From Auricularia sp. M13 (lineage: Eukaryota; Basidiomycota; Agaricomycetes; Auriculariales; Auriculariaceae), in contig CM073196.1 in NCBI GenBank assembly GCA_037042915.1, forward strand, positions 2,728,001 to 2,792,000: a DNA stretch of 64,000 bases, given 5' to 3'. The translations under genes and the position numbers were made by a program. The notes below the pieces were generated by a model that saw only the letters and a program-made list of their open reading frames with translations, was not told the origin of the DNA and did not search any database. Numbering within the stretch: the first letter of the stretch is position 1; each line of letters starts with the position of its first letter. Below are positions 22,701 to 34,213 of this stretch, piece after piece.

Positions 22701-25182
22701 GTCGCGTAGTATAATTCTGCGAAACTCTCCGTGATGTAAGAAATTTGCTGCGCTTCTCCCGGCAACCTGAACGTTTCCAACAACTCCCGCATTGCATCCG
22801 CAATGGCTTTCTGTAGGAAAAGTGAGCCAATGTCGAGTTTAAAGGAGAAGTTGCGCACGCCGCGGAAGTCGAACAGCTTGATATACGCAACCAGCAGATC
22901 CCGATTTTCGGAACGAGAAATGTAATCGCCGATGAGCTTCTTGTCGAGACGAGGCGAATTCTTCAGGAAAATGGCAATGTTCTCGCGACTCGGGGCACCG
23001 TTTTCATCGAGCGGACCGAGCAGACCATGCTGTGCGAGGAAAGCGAGACCATCCTTCGGCTTGACATTAAACTTGGACGCGCCAGCGATGAGCAGCCGCT
23101 TCGATGACTTGTGCAACTTGAGGACTTCGGGCGACTGGAATTTCTGCTAATCTGTGAGCGATTGAGATACGTATTTGCGGATAGGACGGACCGTGGGCCA
23201 TGATTCGTATGCCTGAAGGCTTGTTAGTACGAGGCAAACGGTACCGAGAAACTGCTCACCCCATCCGCACGAGCTGTCATATGGTTGATGAAGGCGAGGA
23301 GCGTCTCCAGGCATTGGAATTGCGACGGCTGCTGTCGTGTTTCCCCTCCCTGCGCACTGGGAGTGGGATACACGCTCTGCTAGTGGATCAGCGGCACAGC
23401 AATGACAATACACTTCGGGACATACCCTCGATAGGAATGTGACGAATCTTTCAAAGAGGTCCTCGCAGTTGACGTCGCTGTCATAGTTGACCCAAAGATC
23501 AACCATGAAGCTCGGCTCTTGCGCCATGAGGAGCAAAGTATCCAGCATCAAGTCTCGTGTCTCGCCTTTTGCAGGTGCTACACCGGACTTGGCGGCCGGC
23601 GTGGTAGGTCTCTCGATTTCGTCAACCCCGAGCAACGGCTCAGATACAGACGACGTGCTGCTAGCACTCGACCAGAGACACCCTTCCGTCTCTGTTGCTG
23701 TGCTGGTGATGATGATTGTGGTCGTTGTGGGGGAGGGGCCAAACGCTCGATGCAAAAGGATAGGAACAGCTCTTGCTGTAGCTTGAGATGCTCGCGCATA
23801 GTGTCAAAGAGGGCAGAGATGGTACGGAGGGACGTAAAGAGAATGTAGGGGTTGTTGGAGCGCGCGAGCTGGAAGAGGTAACGGCAGCCATTATCGACTA
23901 CCAACGCAAGAAGGGACGGGAACGTCTGCAGGGTACGGCCGGCGACTTCCACAATGACATTAAGCGCCCGAAGTGCGACAAGGCGCGCCGTGTCGGTATG
24001 CTTCTGGCTATTTGGATCCAGGAGGTCGATAATCGCACGGAACAACTCGATTATGGCTGGAAGACCGTACGGAGTAGCTATGTCGATGCATGTTAGCAAT
24101 GTATCGCAGCAGTAAAGTACGTGACGGACAGTCTGGTACAACAGCTGGCGCTGGCTTGTCCGCGATTGGTGTAGCCAGGGCTGACAGGTCCTTGACGGTC
24201 TCGTCGTCCGGAAGCTGCATTCTTTCGCCAATAGGGGTCTTTTCGTCAACCGGGTCGATTGACTCTGGATCCCCACCATTGGCAGTAGTTGCTGCTGAGC
24301 TGTCAGGAGCCGTGCCCGTTTCTGCGTTAATCGTCACGCTGTTCTCATCGTCTTGTTTCTCTTGCTGCAGCTTTTGCTCTTCAACGTCCGGCTGGAGTGA
24401 TTTGAGACGCGTAAACATGACGCGGATGATTGTATGCAGGTTGGTCTGCGTCGAGCGCCGTAATAGTTCTGTCAATGAGCACAGTTAGAATGAAGGTGAG
24501 AGTTTAAAACTAATCTGCGCACCACTGAGACGCGTGTGGCAGCTCGTTGTGAGAACAGTCTCGAGCATTTCGCAAATTTCAGTGTCTCCGAATAACGAGC
24601 CAAGTGGGCTGCGAATGGCCTCTGTGACCAGGGAAGTAATCCTGGAGAGCACAATCTCGTCACTGGACGTGTCGCTGGTCTCGAATTTGCAGTGGGAGAC
24701 GACGTGGGAGAGGTAGGTAAGCGCTGGGACGATGCCATTCGAGTCTGGCTGGAGCAAGCCTGAGACGAGCAGGTTGTGCAGCGAGGTAATGGCAGCCGTA
24801 GTGATCGGGCCCGTGGAAAGCGGCGAGCGTATGAGCTCGAGGAAAGGGGCGAGGATGCGCGATACGGGCCATTTGTCGAGCGCTGGACGGTGTCGTGTCA
24901 GTGTCGTGTCGCGACCAGCGTCGACAACGTACGGTCATGCGACTCTTTGACCTCGCGCTTGAGCTCCTCGAACGCGGCGATGAGCTCGACTTCCTCGTGG
25001 TCTGTCGTCCTGCGGGCGCCGCCTGGCGCGGGCCCGGCGCGTCTTATGCCCATGGTCTGCGCCAGCGACGCGTTCCTCGACGCGGGCATGTGCTGGTACG
25101 CTGCCCAGCGCGAGTTCTTGCGCATGGCGGACGTGACGGCCATGAGCTCGCCATAGACGAGCTGCTTGTGCGAGACCTCCAT
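19710..25182 (-). CDS. GEA2: Sec7-domain Arf-GEF, Gea/GBF1 family
   Basis: Large guanine-nucleotide exchange factor for Arf1 at the cis-Golgi, required for COPI coat recruitment. It reads on the minus strand through some fifteen short introns. The N-terminal DCB region has LVYGELMAVTSAMRKNSRW and LELIRSPLSTGPITTAA. An acidic linker (24200-24400) follows, then the HUS box region. The Sec7 domain spans about 22500-23130: GLAFLAQHGLLG, FLKNSPRLDKKLIGDYIS, ETFRLPGEAQQI (the catalytic glutamic finger), then YILAYSVLLLNTDQHNPQ and NLRGMNDGVDFP. C-terminal HDS-type helical regions run to 19710, ending in a proline-rich tail. The family's four brefeldin-A sensitivity positions all carry the sensitive residues. 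The start at 25182 places the conserved VYGEL motif near the N-terminus as usual. Confidence 0.95.
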
Positions 25183-25276
25183 AGCTGGACGCGGAGACTC
25201 GGAGTAAGTAGCAAAGTAAGTAAACTCGCGTTAGTCGGAGTAATCCCAACTTTGTTACTTCCTGGCCGCCATCAGC
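25183..25276. promoter_or_regulatory. 94-bp bidirectional promoter GEA / HOOK
   Basis: The start codons of the Arf-GEF and the Hook adaptor are 94 bp apart on opposite strands. Within it AAGTAAGTA-like units repeat (25203-25222). No TATA box is evident. Shared expression of two endomembrane genes is inferred from spacing alone. Confidence 0.5.
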
Positions 25277-28200
25277 ATGAACGACGCGCGCCGCGAGTTC
25301 GACGCGTTCAAGTCCTTCTTCGCCACCTTCGACCTCTCCCAGCCAGTGGACACGCCCTCAGACCTCGCAGATGGCGCCGCGTTGTACGAGGTCCTGGCCG
25401 CAGTGTGCGTCGCAACCAGCCGTCTGCGCGCTTCCGCACTCACCCTTGCGCACAGCGACGCCGAATACTTTGGCAAGATTTCTCGGCCAGCCGTGCACCA
25501 TGCAGACAACTGGGCTCTGCGCTTCAACTCGCTCAAACGTCTCTTCCGTCTCATAAACCAATATTACGCCGATGTCCTGCACCAGCCTGCCACCGCGATT
25601 CAGGTTCCAAACCTCAGGCCATCGCTCAGGACTACAACATCGAAGAGATGCTCATCATGTGTCGGTTGACCATTGCCATTGCCGTACAGAGCGAAAAGAA
25701 CAAGAGTGTCATAGAACGCATTCAGAAGCTCAACGACGGCGACCAGCACGCCTTAATGAAGGCGATAGAGCAGGTATGCTCGCTCGTCTTCGTCGCCAAC
25801 ACTTCGACTCTAATGCTTGACAGGTCATGTCCAAACTCGCCGCGCAGTCCCCAGCGCCATCAGGGGAGCCCATGACCGAGTGCGTCCTGTGCCACCACGA
25901 CGCCACGCCATAACCCACACTCCCGGACAGTGACGACCATTATTACGAGCTACAATCGGAACGCAGCCGCATACTGAATGAGAAGGAAACGCTGGTCAAA
26001 GTTTACCAGACCTTGCTCGAAGAGCACCGTCAACTCCAAACAAATTTCGACGACATGCAGTCGGAAAGGGACGACGCGCTCGGCCGTCTGCGGCAAGTCC
26101 AACGTGAAGAGGACAGTCGTCGGCACGATAAGGCAGACGTACATCTACGAGCAGAGATAGATCACTTGCGTGCAGAGATGTATGTGGGCTTGGTTGCTCG
26201 CCTATCATTTCGCTCAATTGTTACACCAGGTCCACTCGGGAGGAGCAGCTCGCGCTTGCTGAGGCGGAACTCGACAAGCAGACAAGTTTGGTTACCGATC
26301 TGACGCGGAAGGTCTGTGTCCTGCTGGAGCTCGAATGCTCAATTGACTGTCTTCCAGGTTGACGAGCTGCAAGTCAAGGCCGATGAAGCCATACGGCTAA
26401 AGGATCAGGTTGACGAGTAAGACTTTCAACCATTGACCGTGTGCTGCTTGTCCACAATTTGCTTGCAGATATCGCCATGCTGCCGACAAGCTCCAAAGAC
26501 GGAGAACGTCATGGAGAAGTATAAAAAGAAGCTGGAGGAGAGCGCAGACCTGCGGCGCATGGTCAAGGTATGCTGTCCGCTGCCCCCTTTTTTCTAAATA
26601 GCTAAGATGAGCATCACAGGCGCTCGAGGAGCAGAACGCGAATCTGGTCGACAAGAATGCCTCGCTGGAAGAAGAATTCCGCAAGGTGGCAGCTTTCAAA
26701 CCGCTGATGGAGTCTTACAAGTCCCAAATTGCCGACCTGGAGTCCAAGAACTCGTCCCGCACCAAAGAGATCGATGCTCTCAAATATGAACTCGACCAGG
26801 CGAAGACGCGGTTGAAGATCGTAACTGAGGAGCGGCAGAAGGACGGCGAAGCGCTTGAGCTGTATCAGGAACGCGTGCGCGAGCTGGAGCTTGTCGCGAC
26901 GCGCCCGCCGCCCAAGTCCCAGGATGTCAACACGCGCACGGACGACATGACCGAAGAGGAGCTGCTCAGCGACCACATTGGCACGGCGGACCAGGGGCTT
27001 GGCGGAGAGCTCGACGATGCTATCACGGGGACAACGATGACGGACCTGAAGTTGCAAGTGCGCAAGCTGCAACGCGATCTCGAAGCCGCCAAGGCGAACC
27101 AGGCCGACGGAAGTCGCGTACTCGTGCTCGAGAACCTGCTCGACGATGCCAACCGCATGAAGGCGCGATACGAAAAGGATTACCTTGCGGAACACCGTTC
27201 GAAGCTTGTTCTCCAGACCGAACTGGAGGAGATCCGCAGTGGGAAGGCGCTTGGAGATGGGTATGTGAACCATATCGACATGAACTGTTCGTTCATGTTC
27301 GTTGCAGCGCGGAGGCCAACATTGCATTGCGGCAACGCCTGAACGAAGTCGTTGACAGCTTGGAGGAGCTGAAGAAGCAGTACCAAGACCTCGAGGTGAA
27401 GTTTGAAGCGCAATCCAAAGAGCTGGTTATCGCCAAATCCGATTGTAGGTTTCATAAGAGGACTCACTTTCGTGTACTGATGGCATTTATACAGTGAACC
27501 TCGTCAACAAGGATCAATTAGAGATCCTGGCAACGTTGCGCGAATCTGTCAACGAAGACAAGATTGAGCTAGAGGCGGCCCTGGACAAGGTCAGGGGTCA
27601 GAACAGGGACCTGCAAGAGAAGAACAAGATGCAACTCGAGCAAATAAATACCCTGCTCATGGAGAAGGTCAGCCTCCAGAGTGAAGGTATCGGCCAGCGC
27701 GAGAAGATGCTCGAACGCGAGCGTGATATTGGGTATGTTCTGAACCGAATGCGTACACTGTTTTGCTTATTCTTCTCGTCCGTAGCGACCTTCGCGCTTC
27801 CCTGTCTGGTCGCGATCTCCCGCCGGACATCAAGACGCGTCTCTTGAATCAACATGAAGAGATGGTTCGCCTCACAGAAGCGCACAAGACCGCCCAAGAG
27901 AAGTTGCTCAAGGCTCGCAACGTACGCATTTCTTGGAACGCGTGAACTTCTTACTAACGACGAATAGTTGATCAAAACGCAAGACAAGATGCTCAAGGAG
28001 CAAGCTGCGAATACAAGCACGCTCACAGTATGGTTACATTCATGTTTAACGGACTGCCTGCTGATGGTATTTCAGAGTAATAACTTCGAAGAAGCTGAGG
28101 AGAGCATGCGCTCGCAGTACAAGATACTCGAAGAGGAGGTCGCTCGGTACAAAGTGCGTAACGAAGTCATCGATAGTACATGGTTCTGACGCACCTTATA

Positions 28201-28425
28201 GCGCCTCGTCAAAGACATGGCGGTGCGATACAAGCGCGAACAAGAGCTCATGCTTGCCAAGATCATCGAGGCAGGCAATGCCACAGTACGTGCGCATCTG
28301 GGCCAACGAGCGGAGCCGACAGCTTGGTTGCATCAGCAACGGAAGAGTGTGAGTTCGTACTGTTGGCTGGGGTCTAAATCGTTTAATCGTTTTCACAGCA
28401 ATTCCTGCGCGTGGCCGCGCGCTGA
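25277..28425 (+). CDS. HOK1: Hook-family dynein adaptor
   Basis: Coiled-coil adaptor that links early endosomes, through the FTS/FHIP complex, to dynein-dynactin and kinesin-3 in filamentous fungi. The N-terminal Hook domain (calponin-like fold) covers DAFKSFFATFDLSQPVDTP, LADGAALYEVL, YFGKI, NWALRFNSLKRLFRLINQYY and, after an intron, DYNIEEMLIMCRLTIAIAVQ with NKSVIERIQKLNDGDQHALM; the last helices are the dynein light-intermediate-chain contact. The rest is long heptad-type coiled coil (ILNEKETLVKVYQTLLEEH, KLQVRKLQRDLEAAKA) interrupted by about twelve introns. The C-terminal tail is short and ends QFLRVAAR at 28425, where homologs carry the cargo-binding region. Yeasts such as S. cerevisiae lack it, so it fits a hyphal fungus. 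It faces away from GEA. Confidence 0.92.
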
Positions 28426-28690
28426 GCGCCTCGATACCTCACGACCTGCACTATACATACCCTCACGACTTCATGTATTTAATGCTTTGTTGCGTCATGT
28501 TGGATTATTGGAACGCAGTGCATCTGGACTTAACTTCAAGCAACACGGAGAGTTTGTCAGAGGAATCACCCTGGCGGATACCAAGCGGCCTGAACATAAA
28601 ACAGCTATTAGTCTGACAAGCTTGCTAGACAATGCATATGCAGAAATTGTTGAAATCCAAAGAATAACGATTCTACAGATGTGTCCCGAG

Positions 28691-31600
28691 TCAACCCAAC
28701 CTCGCCAACAGCTGCTTCAACAAGTCCTCGAGACCCGTGAGCCGACCATCAAAACCACGCTCAACCTTGTCGCTGAGGCTATTGATGGTGTTCTCCAGGC
28801 TGTCCAGCTTGGCACGCATGGAAGTTTCATGCGCGGCGAACTTCTGCTCCAGCATAGTGAGGCGTGTCTCCAGCTCCACTCGCGGAGGCTCAGGAATAAC
28901 GTTTTGAACCCTGATGAGGACATGCCACCAGAAGTGTGAGTCCCCATTCCAAGACGACGCTTCCGAGCTCGTCTCCTCCTTCGAACCATCGGGCTCATAC
29001 GAGCCGTCGTCTTCACCGTCGTCATCATCTTCCTCTTCTTCATCGTCCCCATCGCCGTCGCCTTCCTCTTCTTCATCGTCTTCACAGTCGTTAGCGTCGT
29101 CAGCGTTCTCGCTGTCCGCTTCGTCACCTTCACCATCCGCCCCGTCTTCGTTTTCCACTCCATCGCCGGTAGTGTCATCGTTTGACGGTACATCCTGCTT
29201 CGGAGTTTGCTTGGAGAGTTCCAACTGCTTTGCTTCGCAGCCATCGCACAAAAAGATGTCTGCGAATTGCATCAAACCCTGTGGAGGGAAGAGAATATGG
29301 TTAATCACGTACCGTTGTCGCACTCAGTGCAATACCAACAGGGCCGCGATACTTGCTGCTGGCAATAGAAACAACTTGGGATCAAAACGTCGTCCTCCGA
29401 TTCATCATCGTCGTTCTCTTCCTCTGTCTCATCGTCGCCGCTGCGGTCTGCGTCCGAGTTCCTTGCGTATTCGGCCTTCGCTAAGTATGTATCGGCCTTG
29501 GCGAATAACTGTTTCGCAGCATCGACACTGGTGTTGGCTCCGTTGAGTACCCTGACGATTTCGCGAAGGTTCAGAACACGGAGTGTCTTCAGGATGTTGT
29601 GCGTCGGGTGATGCTCAAGACTACGAGTCGCGTCTTTGACGTAGACATGCTTATCGACACAATTGATGCAGAGGTCGATACCGTCCGCTGGATTGTCGAC
29701 CTTGCAGACTAGGCACCTAAGGCGGATATTAGTCAAATTTCAAGTTGCGCTCTGCATATTTACTTGTGCCTGCCTCCAAGAATCACATTGCCACAAGAGT
29801 CGCATTGGACGCCACTGATGATCGAGTCAGTCACAGAATCCTGGCAAGGAGAAAATTTGCACCATACATATGAGAAGCCTCCTGCTCCAGCGAGATTTGT
29901 GCGAGATGACTATAGGCGCACGCATCCTCTGGGCGTAGACGAACGATCAGTTCCCCAAACTCTTCAGAGTAATCTGCATCGTCATTCGGCCATTGTCGCA
30001 GATAGCGATCCGGGTCCCTGGCTGCTTCGACGCGCTTGTAGGCTTCGATGAACCTCCTGCGGATGTCGCGGCGCTGACGGAAGAAACTCCAACTCCAAAG
30101 CCGCCGGCGAACCCGCTCCTCAGTCACGTTGAGTGCAAGCGACCAGAGCGCACGAGCGCGATTGGTTTCCAACTGAACCGCGGTCGGTCGATGGCGGGCT
30201 GCAATGAGAGGCGCACGGTTCCACATAAAATTGCCGTCGGCGTGGAAGGGCGTCGTTTCATCCTTCCAGACTCCCCACTGTCCAGACAAAGTGCTTCCAT
30301 CTACATTGCCGTCGTACTGGAAGGTGTCATCGGTTCCGAATGCATAATGCACCTTGAAAACGATATGTGCCCGGCCACCATCGTTTGATGTGAGCCTGCC
30401 AGATATCGTGAAGCTGCCGATTGAATCATGCCCCCTGCCAGATACAGCACCATCGTCGGCGACTTCGAGATATACTGCTGACAAACCGTCGTGAGTTTCA
30501 GGCTGCTCGGGTATATAATCCCATTTGCCGGTCCAAAAGCCGCTGTATGCGTTCGAGTCCGCACTCGTAGCATCGTAGTCAACGTCCCCAACTCCAGCAT
30601 CGGCATAGTAATAGTCAGGAATAGACGTCGTATCCGCGCCATACTTGAGGATATCCTCGTCGGGATCCTCGTCCGAGTCATAGTACGACTCGGCGTATTC
30701 ATAGTCGTCGACGTTTTCTTCCTGCCAAAACTTATAAAGTACGGCAAACTACTAGGATTAGTGAGGGGAGCATGTCCAATGATTTAGACGTACCATGCCG
30801 TCGTAGGCGTGTGCGAACTGATCCTCGGGGTTCAGGTTTTGGTTTCGGAAATTAGCTGCAAGCAACGGTGACGATCAAGCAAGTTGAGGACACGGGGTTC
30901 TTACATTCGAGCGAAAGCATGCGGGAAATGATGGACTGGTATAATATGGTTGCAGACTGTGAGGCGTCGTAAAGTTCCTCGTCGTGAAGTGGGACCTTGC
31001 ACGCAAGTTGAATGATTCCGGTATGGCGTTTCAAGAGCAAGAATATAAGTGGTAGGATATGCTGGGCTTGTTCAGCATACGCGACGTAGAAAGCAAATAA
31101 AACTTACGCGCTCAATGCGACCGGTGCCCATAATCATTTGCAGAGTGTTGTAAGCATCCACGTCGAATCCGAAGCGCTCGAGGCCCTTCTGAAGGCGTTG
31201 TTCTTCACTCTGAACAAAATCCTCAAAGTGTGCCATGAGCCCATCATCTTCGTCGTCTTCGTCCCAGCCTTCCAAGATACCTCGAACAATGTAGTCAAAG
31301 GCAGCCAACGATCCATCGAAGAGGTATTTGTCCACTCGCGCTCTGTTGCAGGGCAAGACATCCGTCGCGAGGTCCAACATGCGTGCGCGGGTATTCTGTA
31401 TACCACGAGCATAGCGGGCGCAGACCGTACGGAAGCCTAATGACAGTAAGATTGGCATACTACGCATGTGCCAGCACGGACCAGCTGCCCAGTAAGCAAG
31501 CCATTTGATGACTGAATAATTCAGCGGGCGACCACTGGTGAACGAGTTTGCTTCTTTCACGCTGATCCAGCCGCTCGCGTCATCATCGAACGCTTCCAGA

Positions 31601-33550
31601 ACCGGGCGAACGTGTGCAAGAGAAACATATTGGATGGCCCATCGGTCTTGGAGCTCTTGGTGCGTCATGCGAGCTTGCAGAGCGCGAGTCATTACAGCGG
31701 ACGGGGGCGGCGCGTCCGTGCCTTCGGAGGCGTGGCTGAAAGCTGGAGATGCAGGTCGCGAGTTGACATCGATGGCTTCTTGCACGGCATCTTCGAGCTC
31801 CTGGTCTTCCTTGCTGTACTTCTGGAAGAAGTAATCTTGCACGGCAACGATGAAGTGGCGAGCTTTCACACTGCCCCGCCATGCCTGCACAATGAAAGGT
31901 CAACATGTTGGGAATACCAATCGCGCTGTGTAATCGTACCATGTCCTTCCAAATAGAGTGCAGGTCCTGTAGTGAACGGTCAATATGCGTGTACCTGCAT
32001 CAGAACTGGGCGACAAACTTGATCGATGATGCGGTCATGGGGGCCAGAGGTTATCAGAGTAATGATTCTGTCACTGCTACGCTTCACAACGTTGCGCATT
32101 TCCTCGAGTTTTTCCTGAACTGCCTCGAACTTGCGGTCAAAGTTCTTGCGATCCTTCGCCAAGGACAAGTCGATATCGGTGCGCATTTCATCCCGAATGG
32201 AGGCGATGACCATATCTGTAGTTTCGACCTTGCTCGAAGTCTTGCCGAGGTCATGGATTTTCGTATCCTTGGTCTTCGCCTGCAGTTCTTTGAAAACCTG
32301 GACGTTGCCTCAGTCATGACGCTTCTGAGAACCCGAGGAACGTAAAGCACGGTGTGCACACACTTTCTCGTTCTCCAAGCATGCTTTCGGACCGCCATGC
32401 TCTGCGATGAACTTTTGCAGCTCGCGCTCCTTGGGGGATTCCAGCTGCCTGAATAGTAGCAGCATGGAAATTTCGTCGCCACTCGTACGCAATCGGGCCT
32501 CAATGCCGACCATGGTGTGCTGCAGGTTGTCGACGCCCTGCGCCGTATGAACGGACAGTGCGAAGGCAAACTCGTCCTTCCTAGTGCTGAAAGTTGTTGC
32601 GAATTCGCCGAGCTTGGTCTCCCAACGTGAGCCGTCGAACAACTTCACTATTCCATGGACTCAGGACAATAGCCTTTCGTTTGATGAAGAACGACTGACC
32701 AATGAATTTCTTGTGAATATACTTCTCGCAAGTTGCGCTGCAATCGCGGATGTCCTTCTCAGCCGCTTGCACTATCCGCTGCATACGGCCCTCGATGGTC
32801 GTGCCGTCGGGCTGCACCTTCTGAGCGTCCTTGATGTTCTTCAGGCTGGCTAAGTTCAGTACATCGCGCTCGTCGATCGGCAGATGATAAACATACTCAA
32901 GTAGAACTGTGCATCGTGTTCAGACATGCGCAAGGTTGCACGCGGGTAAATCACCAACTTACTTTCCATCATGTCCATCATCTGGGTCTTCAGTAGCAGG
33001 ACTTTGGAATCATTTTCGCGGCGCGTCAACTCCAACTGGATGGCTGCCTTGAAAGCCAACACCACAACTACATGCGCCGGTTACAATCCCGCGAGATGGC
33101 ATAGTAGGTCAAGGACGTACTCCCGATGAATGGATGCAACTCCTGCACTGCATCGAGGCCTTTCATGATGACTTGGCTCGATTCCGCGAACCGACTTAGG
33201 GTTTGCTTGACGGCCTTCACTTTGCCGCTGATGTCGCCTACTTGGTCGGCCACTTTCATTGCAGATGACACAAGGTCTGGGTTGGTGCTGCTGAATTGCT
33301 TGATCCCCGAGACCACGGCATTGCCTTCAACCCTGTCGTTGAGGCCACTGACACGGTCGCCTGCATAAAAAATTATCAGCTTGGAGAGACCACTACGCAT
33401 CATATAATGAGGAACACACGCACTGATTGCATTGAAGCGCTTTTCAGCCCCTGTTGCCTCTCCAATATTGGCGACACCCTGCCAGAGCCTACCAAATTCT
33501 TCGTCGCGTCGTCCGATGCCATTCAGCTCCAACCTAGGAGGATTGGACAT
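28691..33550 (-). CDS. EF-hand / double ZZ-finger multidomain protein, uncharacterised Agaricomycete family
   Basis: Largest unexplained gene here, with about fifteen introns. Domain order: (1) an N-terminal helical part (MSNPPRLELNGIG..., SAMKVADQVGDISGKVKAV, LDAVQELHPFIG/VVVLAFKAAIQLE, KTQMMDMME) that looks like the four-helix bundles found at the N-termini of fungal STAND/HeLo-type proteins; (2) helical DGTTIEGRMQRIVQAAEKDI, ISMLLLFRQLESPKERE, then SGPHDRIIDQ and AWRGSVKARHFIVAVQDYF; (3) an EF-hand loop, DDDASGWISVKE, with calcium ligands at the expected positions; (4) a beta-rich domain (SIGSFTISGRLTSNDG, YDGNVDGSTLSGQWG) and RRRLWSWSFFRQRRDIRRRF; (5) a complete ZZ finger (CDSC, CLVC, CINC, HHPTH); (6) a second ZZ-like finger (CFYC, CWYC, CTEC, CDGC) whose His pair HFWWH follows only after a long Asp/Glu tract; (7) a C-terminal coiled coil ending LLARLG. 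I recall similar multi-copy proteins in Agaricomycetes; none has a known function to my knowledge. EF-hand next to ZZ recalls dystrophin-type ligand binding. Confidence 0.85.
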
Positions 33551-34213
33551 GATGGTGAAAAGCTGAAGGTTATCATTTGAAACGGCGCAGTATATGTAGT
33601 TACACGAGGGTTCCTGGAGGGACGGGGACAGATCGCCGGCGAATTCCCAAACGGGACTCACGCCTGCATGATCTGGTCATTTTCCGTCGGTACCGGTAGC
33701 AGGCGATGCCTCCGGAGCAAACGAGCAGTACACCCGTACTGCAAGGGCGCAGATTAGGTTGTTTGCCACGAATCCAGGCGGAAGGACAGACCTTGAAACG
33801 CCCTGCAATTGCCGTTGCTGTGATGTTCACCACATCGCCATCAGCGCCGTGCGCGCCCAGATTGACTGCGCGAGCGGCGACAGATGCGCCGACGTAGCAA
33901 CGCGAGATTCCTAGTAGAGCCCTTCAAACACCAGCGGGGGCTATGCACTGTGCCGTTGGACCGACTTCGAATGTTCACCTGGCGTGGCCCCACGTCTGGA
34001 TTGCGCCGGAGCACACATGGCGCAAGCGCTGGTCCGGTCTGATAGGCATGTGGCGTAATTTCGTCAAGTCTCCTCGCTGCCAGGACGTGCAGCATGCAAC
34101 GGTCACGAGGGAAAGAGGAATGACGCGGTTCGGTCGGCGCCTCAAATCTTTGTGCAAGTCCGAGTCAGTCGCCCATTTTCCAAAGTTTGCAGGTAGAGCC
34201 GCGCTTCATAGAC
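33551..34213. other. Divergent intergenic region, EF-hand/ZZ gene / RAD57
   Basis: No gene supported in these 663 bp. Open frames on the minus strand lack conserved motifs. The region must carry both promoters and leaders. No clear TATA box. Confidence 0.5.

Noticed and set aside
28914-29546. Serine-rich open frame on the plus strand
   Set aside because: It is the reverse complement of the acidic tract of the EF-hand/ZZ gene; the poly-Ser run comes from the GA-rich codons of that tract.
33630-33665. Short peptide SPVWEFAG on the minus strand, like the strand expected in RAD57
   Set aside because: It is on the opposite strand from RAD57, only a few residues long and without further homology; taken as chance.
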